Assembly (NCBI GenBank): GCA_017504065.1
Contig: JAFVRU010000188.1
Coordinates: 1 to 8,344 of the forward strand
Source: Clostridia bacterium
Lineage (GTDB): Bacteria > Bacillota > Clostridia > Christensenellales > Borkfalkiaceae
Direction: 5' to 3'
Length of the DNA: 8,344 bases
The notes under the pieces were generated by a model. It ran no database searches, was not told the DNA's origin, and saw only the letters and a program-made list of their open reading frames with translations. Position numbers and translations under genes: made by a program. Below, one piece after another: positions 5,239 through 8,344 of this stretch (positions are counted from its first letter, which is position 1; every line of letters begins with the position of its first letter).

Positions 5239-5877
5239 ATGGCGAAAGAGATCCGTACGGTATACGCGCGGAACGAAAGCGAAAAAATTATCGAAAAATC
5301 TCGTTTTTTGACCTATTCGGCGCACGTGGAAAGCGAAGAAGAAGCGCGGGCGTTTATCGCCGAGATCCGTGGTAAACATACGCTTGCCACGCACGTTTGC
5401 TATGCGTTCGTTGCGGATAAACTCGGCAATTTACAACGTTTTTCGGACGACGGCGAGCCGCAGGGCACGGCAGGTGTGCCGATGCTCGAAGTCTTAAAGG
5501 CGAAAAGACTCTATGAAACCGTCGTAGCGGTCGTGCGCTATTTCGGCGGAGTCAAGCTCGGCGCGGGCGGGCTCGTGCGGGCGTATTCTTCGTGCGTAGC
5601 GGAGAACTTGGACGGCGCGGATATCCGCGTTTTAGAAACGTGCGTGGAGTACGCGATCACGGTGGACTATACGGGGATAGACGGCGCGCAAAAATATTTG
5701 CAAACGCATTCCTGTTCGTTGCTTTCGACGGAATACGGGGAAAAAGTACGCTTTCTCGTAGCGGTCAAAAAGACGGACGAAAGCGCGTTTTGCGCGGGGC
5801 TCGTCGATTATATGCAAGGCAAAGTCGGGACGGAAAAAGGCAAGGAATATTACGCGCCCTTTCCGATTTCCGATTGA
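5239..5877 (+). CDS. yigZ: YigZ/IMPACT family protein (UPF0029)
   Basis: This 212-residue protein matches the bacterial YigZ (YvyE in Bacillus) family. The N-terminal IMPACT/UPF0029 domain covers about residues 15-125, with ATHVCYAF (50-57), FSDDGEPQGTAGVPML (68-83) and the hallmark VVRYFGGVKLGAGGLVRAYS (98-117). A C-terminal DUF1949-type domain of ferredoxin-like fold follows (about 140-205). The eukaryotic relative IMPACT regulates the kinase GCN2; the bacterial role is not settled, though links to translation or peptide metabolism have been proposed. ATG 5239 has an excellent AAAGGAG ribosome-binding site. No promoter is evident in the 60 bases after tyrS, so it may be served by read-through. 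The next promoter begins seven bases after its stop. Family assignment is secure, function open. Confidence 0.93.
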   Translation: MAKEIRTVYARNESEKIIEKSRFLTYSAHVESEEEARAFIAEIRGKHTLATHVCYAFVADKLGNLQRFSDDGEPQGTAGVPMLEVLKAKRLYETVVAVVRYFGGVKLGAGGLVRAYSSCVAENLDGADIRVLETCVEYAITVDYTGIDGAQKYLQTHSCSLLSTEYGEKVRFLVAVKKTDESAFCAGLVDYMQGKVGTEKGKEYYAPFPISD

Positions 5878-5883
5878 CAGGCG

Positions 5884-5912
5884 TTGACAAACGGCTGGGG
5901 ATATGCTACAAT
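5884..5912 (+). promoter_or_regulatory. Sigma-A promoter of the reductase-fucosidase operon
   Basis: A perfect TTGACA (5884-5889), exactly 17 bases, then TACAAT (5907-5912, 5/6) preceded by TGC, an extended -10. It lies just after the yigZ stop and 28 bases before the reductase ATG. No inverted repeat stands out around it. Confidence 0.85.
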
Positions 5913-5940
5913 AAAGGAAAGAAAACAAAGGGGGTACGGT

Positions 5941-6861
5941 ATGCAATATTGTACGTTGGGTGAAAAACAGGCTTCGCGGATCGTGATGGGCTGTATGCGG
6001 ATTGCGGATAAGAGCGTTCGGCAGGTGGAAGAAGTCATCGTCGAAGCCTTACAAACGGGCGTCAATATGTTCGATCACGCCGATATTTACGGGAACGGCG
6101 ACAGCGAGCGTATTTTCGGCGTTGCCATTCGAGATTTGGAGATTCCGCGTAAGGAATACTTGCTCCAAACCAAGTGCGGAATACGGCGCTTGGAGCATGG
6201 GAAATATTACGATTTTTCCAAGGAGCATATTATTAGCTCGGTTGAAGGCAGCTTGAAGCGGTTGAATACGGAATATATCGACGTGTTGCTTTTACACCGT
6301 CCGGATACGCTGTTGGAAGCGGACGAGATTGCGGAAGCGTTCGAGATGCTCCGCGCGCAAGGCAAAGTTTTGTCGTTCGGCGTGAGCAATATGTCGGCGG
6401 CGCAAATGCAGTACTTGGAAGAAGCGGGGGTGGAGATCGTCGCCAACCAAATACAGTTTTCCTTGGGGCATACCGCGCCCGTAGACGCGGGATTTAACGT
6501 GAATACTTATAACGAAGCGGGCGTTACCCGCGCGGGCGACGCGCTCGAATACGCGCGGAGAAGAAAAATTGCGTTGCAGGCTTGGTCGCCTTTGCAGTAC
6601 GGAAAAATCGAAGGCACGTTTTTGGGTAACGAGCACTTTCCCGCGCTCAACGGCGAGTTGTACCGCTTGGCGGAAACGTACGGCTGCGCGCCGTCTGCAA
6701 TCGCTTTGGCTTGGATTTTGCGACACCCTGCGTTCACGCAGGTCGTAACGGGTTCGGCTTCTCCGAATCACATGAAAGAATTATGTAAGGCGACGGAGAT
6801 TACGCTTACCCGCGAAGAATGGTATACACTGTATCTTGCGTCGGGCAAAAAATTACCATAA
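5941..6861 (+). CDS. Aldo/keto reductase, YdhF-like
   Basis: This 306-residue protein is a (beta/alpha)8-barrel NADPH-type oxidoreductase expected to reduce aldehydes or ketones, or oxidise alcohols or sugars, in the cytoplasm. The catalytic tetrad is visible: D45 in MFDHADIYG (43-51), Y50, K78 in LLQTKCG (74-80) and H119 in VLLLHRPD (115-122). GVSN and the late GSASPNH loop (about 277-283) fit cofactor binding. The sequence most resembles E. coli YdhF, whose physiological substrate is not firmly known. The frame is open upstream to TTG 5884, but that codon is the -35 hexamer; ATG 5941 has AAAGGGGG ahead of it. The fucosidase starts 16 bases after its stop with no terminator between, so they form an operon. 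A role in fucose metabolism is a context inference only. Confidence 0.92.
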   Translation: MQYCTLGEKQASRIVMGCMRIADKSVRQVEEVIVEALQTGVNMFDHADIYGNGDSERIFGVAIRDLEIPRKEYLLQTKCGIRRLEHGKYYDFSKEHIISSVEGSLKRLNTEYIDVLLLHRPDTLLEADEIAEAFEMLRAQGKVLSFGVSNMSAAQMQYLEEAGVEIVANQIQFSLGHTAPVDAGFNVNTYNEAGVTRAGDALEYARRRKIALQAWSPLQYGKIEGTFLGNEHFPALNGELYRLAETYGCAPSAIALAWILRHPAFTQVVTGSASPNHMKELCKATEITLTREEWYTLYLASGKKLP

Positions 6862-6877
6862 ATAAAGGAGTATCGTT

Positions 6878-8104
6878 ATGATTGTAAACGAATACGTCAA
6901 ACAGTTTGAAAAACACGGATTCGGAATGTTCGTGCATTTCGGCATTTACAGCGTGCACGGCAAGGGGGAGTGGGCAAAGCATACGCTCGCAATTCCCGAC
7001 GAAGAATACGACAAGGCGTTAAAGGAGTTTTGTCCGAAAGCGGATTGGGCGAAAGAGCTTGTAGCGACGGCGAAAGCGGCGGGGTGTAAGTATATCACGC
7101 TCACGACCCGTCATCACGACGGATTTTCCTTGTACGATACGTTGGGGCTCAACGATTACGACGCGCCGCATTCCGCGTGTGGGCGGGATCTCGTGCGGGA
7201 ATTCGTAGACGCGTGTAACGCGGAAGGGATCGTGCCCTTCTTTTATCATACGCTTTTGGATTGGCGAGAAGAAAGCTACCGTACGGACTTCAAAAAATAT
7301 CTCGCGTATTTGCGTAGAAGTATCGAAATTCTTTGCACGCAATACGGCAAAATCGGCGGGCTTTGGTTCGACGGCATGTGGGAAAAACCCGACGAAGATT
7401 GGGAAGAAGACGCGCTGTACGGCTTGATCCGCAAATACCAGCCCGAAGCGATGATTATTAACAATACGGGTTTAAGCGCTCTGGGCGCGCTCGGGCATAT
7501 TGAGCTCGATTCGGTTACGTTTGAACGCGGGAATCCAAGCCCCATTAATCTTGCCGATTCGCCCAAGTATATCGCGAGCGAAATGTGCGAAATTTTCGCC
7601 GATCATTGGGGATACGCCGCGCGGGATTTCAATTACAAATCCTTGGCGCAAATGATACGGGAGTTGTGCCTTTGCCGCAGATACGGAAGCAATATGCTAC
7701 TCAACGTCGGACCGATGGCAAACGGGGAGTTGCGATTGCTCGACAAAGCGATGCTGCGTACGCTCGGGGAATGGGTCGCGTTGCACGAAGAAGCGTTGCG
7801 CTTGCCCCGTCCTTGCGGGATCGAAGTGCAGGGCGATCGGGACGATTTCCTGCTCCAAAACGGCGCGGAGTATTATTTGTTCCGACACAATTTGCCTATG
7901 GCGGCAGACCCGAACGTGGCGATCGGCGATTCGAAAGGCTATCAAACGGAGTTCCGTATGCCTGAAAAAATCCGTTCGATGACGTGGCTGGACGACGGCT
8001 CGGCGGTGAAATTCACTCAAGACGGGGACAAGGTAACGGTATATTCCGAACCTTTCCGTTACGGCGGGAGTTTGGTTGTGCGGATCGCAAAAATTTCCAC
8101 TTAA
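6878..8104 (+). CDS. Alpha-L-fucosidase, GH29 family, cytoplasmic
   Basis: GH29 enzymes hydrolyse terminal alpha-L-fucose from glycans with retention of configuration. The 408-residue protein has the family's N-terminal (beta/alpha)8 catalytic barrel to about residue 310 and a short C-terminal beta-sandwich (about 315-408). Motifs seen are GMFVHFGIYSV (16-26), TTRHHDGFSLYDT (76-88), GLWFDGMW (161-168) with D165 in the position of the catalytic nucleophile, DHWGYA (242-247) and LLNVGPMANGEL (274-285). There is no signal peptide, so it acts inside the cell on imported fucosylated oligosaccharides. The acid/base residue varies in this family and I do not assign it. ATG 6878 has AAAGGAG. It is co-transcribed with the reductase and followed by a sugar ABC ATPase gene with its own promoter, which supports a sugar-uptake context. 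The family is secure; substrate linkage is unknown. Confidence 0.92.
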   Translation: MIVNEYVKQFEKHGFGMFVHFGIYSVHGKGEWAKHTLAIPDEEYDKALKEFCPKADWAKELVATAKAAGCKYITLTTRHHDGFSLYDTLGLNDYDAPHSACGRDLVREFVDACNAEGIVPFFYHTLLDWREESYRTDFKKYLAYLRRSIEILCTQYGKIGGLWFDGMWEKPDEDWEEDALYGLIRKYQPEAMIINNTGLSALGALGHIELDSVTFERGNPSPINLADSPKYIASEMCEIFADHWGYAARDFNYKSLAQMIRELCLCRRYGSNMLLNVGPMANGELRLLDKAMLRTLGEWVALHEEALRLPRPCGIEVQGDRDDFLLQNGAEYYLFRHNLPMAADPNVAIGDSKGYQTEFRMPEKIRSMTWLDDGSAVKFTQDGDKVTVYSEPFRYGGSLVVRIAKIST

Positions 8105-8110
8105 AAAAGG

Positions 8111-8167
8111 AAGTTTGGTAAACTTGTGCAAAATATACAAACGAGCGGGGCAAGTTTGGTGATTTTG
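8111..8167. repeat. Two-copy operator-like repeat upstream of the ABC ATPase gene
   Basis: Copy 1 (8111-8126) contains the perfect inverted repeat AAGTTT-GGT-AAACTT. Copy 2 (8152-8167) begins with the same AAGTTTGGT and matches copy 1 at 13 of 16 positions, with a degenerate right arm. The copies start 41 bases apart, about four helical turns, and copy 2 ends 4 bases before the -35 of the next gene. A third partial AGTTTGG lies at 8227-8233 beside the ribosome-binding site. There is no T tract, so it does not look like a terminator. Confidence 0.45.
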
Positions 8168-8171
8168 TCTA

Positions 8172-8200
8172 TTGTAATTTTTTAGGAAATATAGTAAAAT
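8172..8200 (+). promoter_or_regulatory. Sigma-A promoter of the ABC ATPase gene
   Basis: TTGTAA (8172-8177, 4/6 to TTGACA), 17 bases, then TAAAAT (8195-8200, 5/6). It lies 45 bases before the ATG at 8246 in AT-rich DNA, directly downstream of the operator-like repeats. Confidence 0.65.
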
Positions 8201-8245
8201 AGTAGTAACGAAAAAAAATGTAATCCAGTTTGGAGGAAAAAGATT

Positions 8246-8344
8246 ATGTCAGGACTCTTGCTGAAAGGCATTAACAAAGTATATCCCTCGGGTGTACAAG
8301 CAGTGTTCGATTTCTGTCTCGATATCAGAGATAAGGAATTCATC
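8246..8344 (+). CDS. msmX: Sugar ABC transporter ATP-binding protein, MsmX/UgpC type (partial, N-terminus)
   Basis: The last 33 codons of the window open a frame with no stop, cut by the window edge before the Walker A motif. The sequence LLLKGINKVYPSGVQAVFDFCLDIRDKEFI is the characteristic N-terminus of the MalK/MsmX/UgpC subfamily (CUT1) of ABC ATPases, where the KVYP-G-QAV and LDI-DKEF pattern is highly conserved. In Firmicutes such an ATPase is often a shared, multitask subunit that energises several sugar importers from the cytoplasmic face. The start is supported by TGGAGG 9 bases before the ATG and by an upstream promoter. Following the fucosidase operon, it may power uptake of fucosylated oligosaccharides, but its permease partners are not in the window. 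The subfamily is fairly sure, the specific substrate unknown. Confidence 0.85.
   Translation, partial: MSGLLLKGINKVYPSGVQAVFDFCLDIRDKEFI

Noticed and set aside
4135..5394. Long minus-strand open frame of 419 codons antisense to tyrS and the start of yigZ
   Set aside because: It is a GC-rich shadow of tyrS: low-complexity Arg/Phe/His composition, no recognisable family, and it crosses the tyrS terminator and two genes with clear motifs on the other strand.
5884..5940. N-terminal extension of the aldo/keto reductase from TTG 5884
   Set aside because: The TTG is the -35 hexamer of a near-consensus promoter and the sequence to 5940 is promoter plus ribosome-binding site; ATG 5941 fits the family start.
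6292..6771. Minus-strand frame of 159 codons inside the reductase gene
   Set aside because: It is antisense to the aldo/keto reductase motifs, arginine-rich, without ribosome-binding site or known family.
7697..8140. Minus-strand frame of 147 codons antisense to the fucosidase end
   Set aside because: It is a shadow of the GH29 gene; no motif or promoter supports it.

Overview
The window reads as chromosomal DNA of an endospore-forming Firmicute, most likely a gut-type member of the class Clostridia. The evidence is a spoVA germinant-channel locus, a YunB-family sporulation protein, a clostridial-type MurG, Gram-positive Shine-Dalgarno sequences (GGAGG-like), near-consensus sigma-A promoters and AT-rich intergenic DNA between moderately GC-rich genes. 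No phage, transposon, CRISPR or RNA gene was found, and the genus cannot be named from this sequence alone.

Layout. Positions 1-756 (+) hold the end of spoVAD, a possible 42-codon ORF and spoVAE, closed by a strong hairpin terminator. Positions 755-2517 (-) hold murG followed by yunB. Their start and stop codons overlap, and the pair converges on the spoVA genes through the same, apparently bidirectional, terminator. Positions 2590-3552 (-) hold a WYL-domain transcription factor with its own terminator and a near-perfect sigma-A promoter that overlaps an inverted repeat. Positions 3657-3866 (+) encode an unrecognised 69-residue charged protein, divergent from the regulator. Positions 3872-5210 (+) hold tyrS, with a short leader containing a long hairpin, and a terminator. 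Positions 5239-5877 (+) hold yigZ. Positions 5884-8104 (+) look like a two-gene operon of a YdhF-type aldo/keto reductase and a cytoplasmic GH29 alpha-L-fucosidase. Positions 8111-8344 hold repeated operator-like sequences, a promoter and the first 33 codons of an MsmX/UgpC-type sugar ABC transporter ATPase.

How the genes fit together. The left part concerns the spore: SpoVAD and SpoVAE belong to the Ca-dipicolinate channel machinery, and YunB is a sporulation protein. It is coupled to murG, a lipid II synthesis enzyme, behind a weak match to a sigma-E-type promoter. The middle is housekeeping and regulation (WYL factor, tyrosyl-tRNA synthetase, YigZ). The right part suggests intracellular breakdown of imported fucosylated sugars, with the ABC ATPase as a possible energiser of uptake. 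No clearly new multi-gene system is visible. The points most worth checking are the WYL promoter/operator region with its small divergent gene, the tyrS leader hairpin, the murG-yunB coupling, the repeat pair ahead of the ABC ATPase gene and the small ORF inside the spoVA locus.
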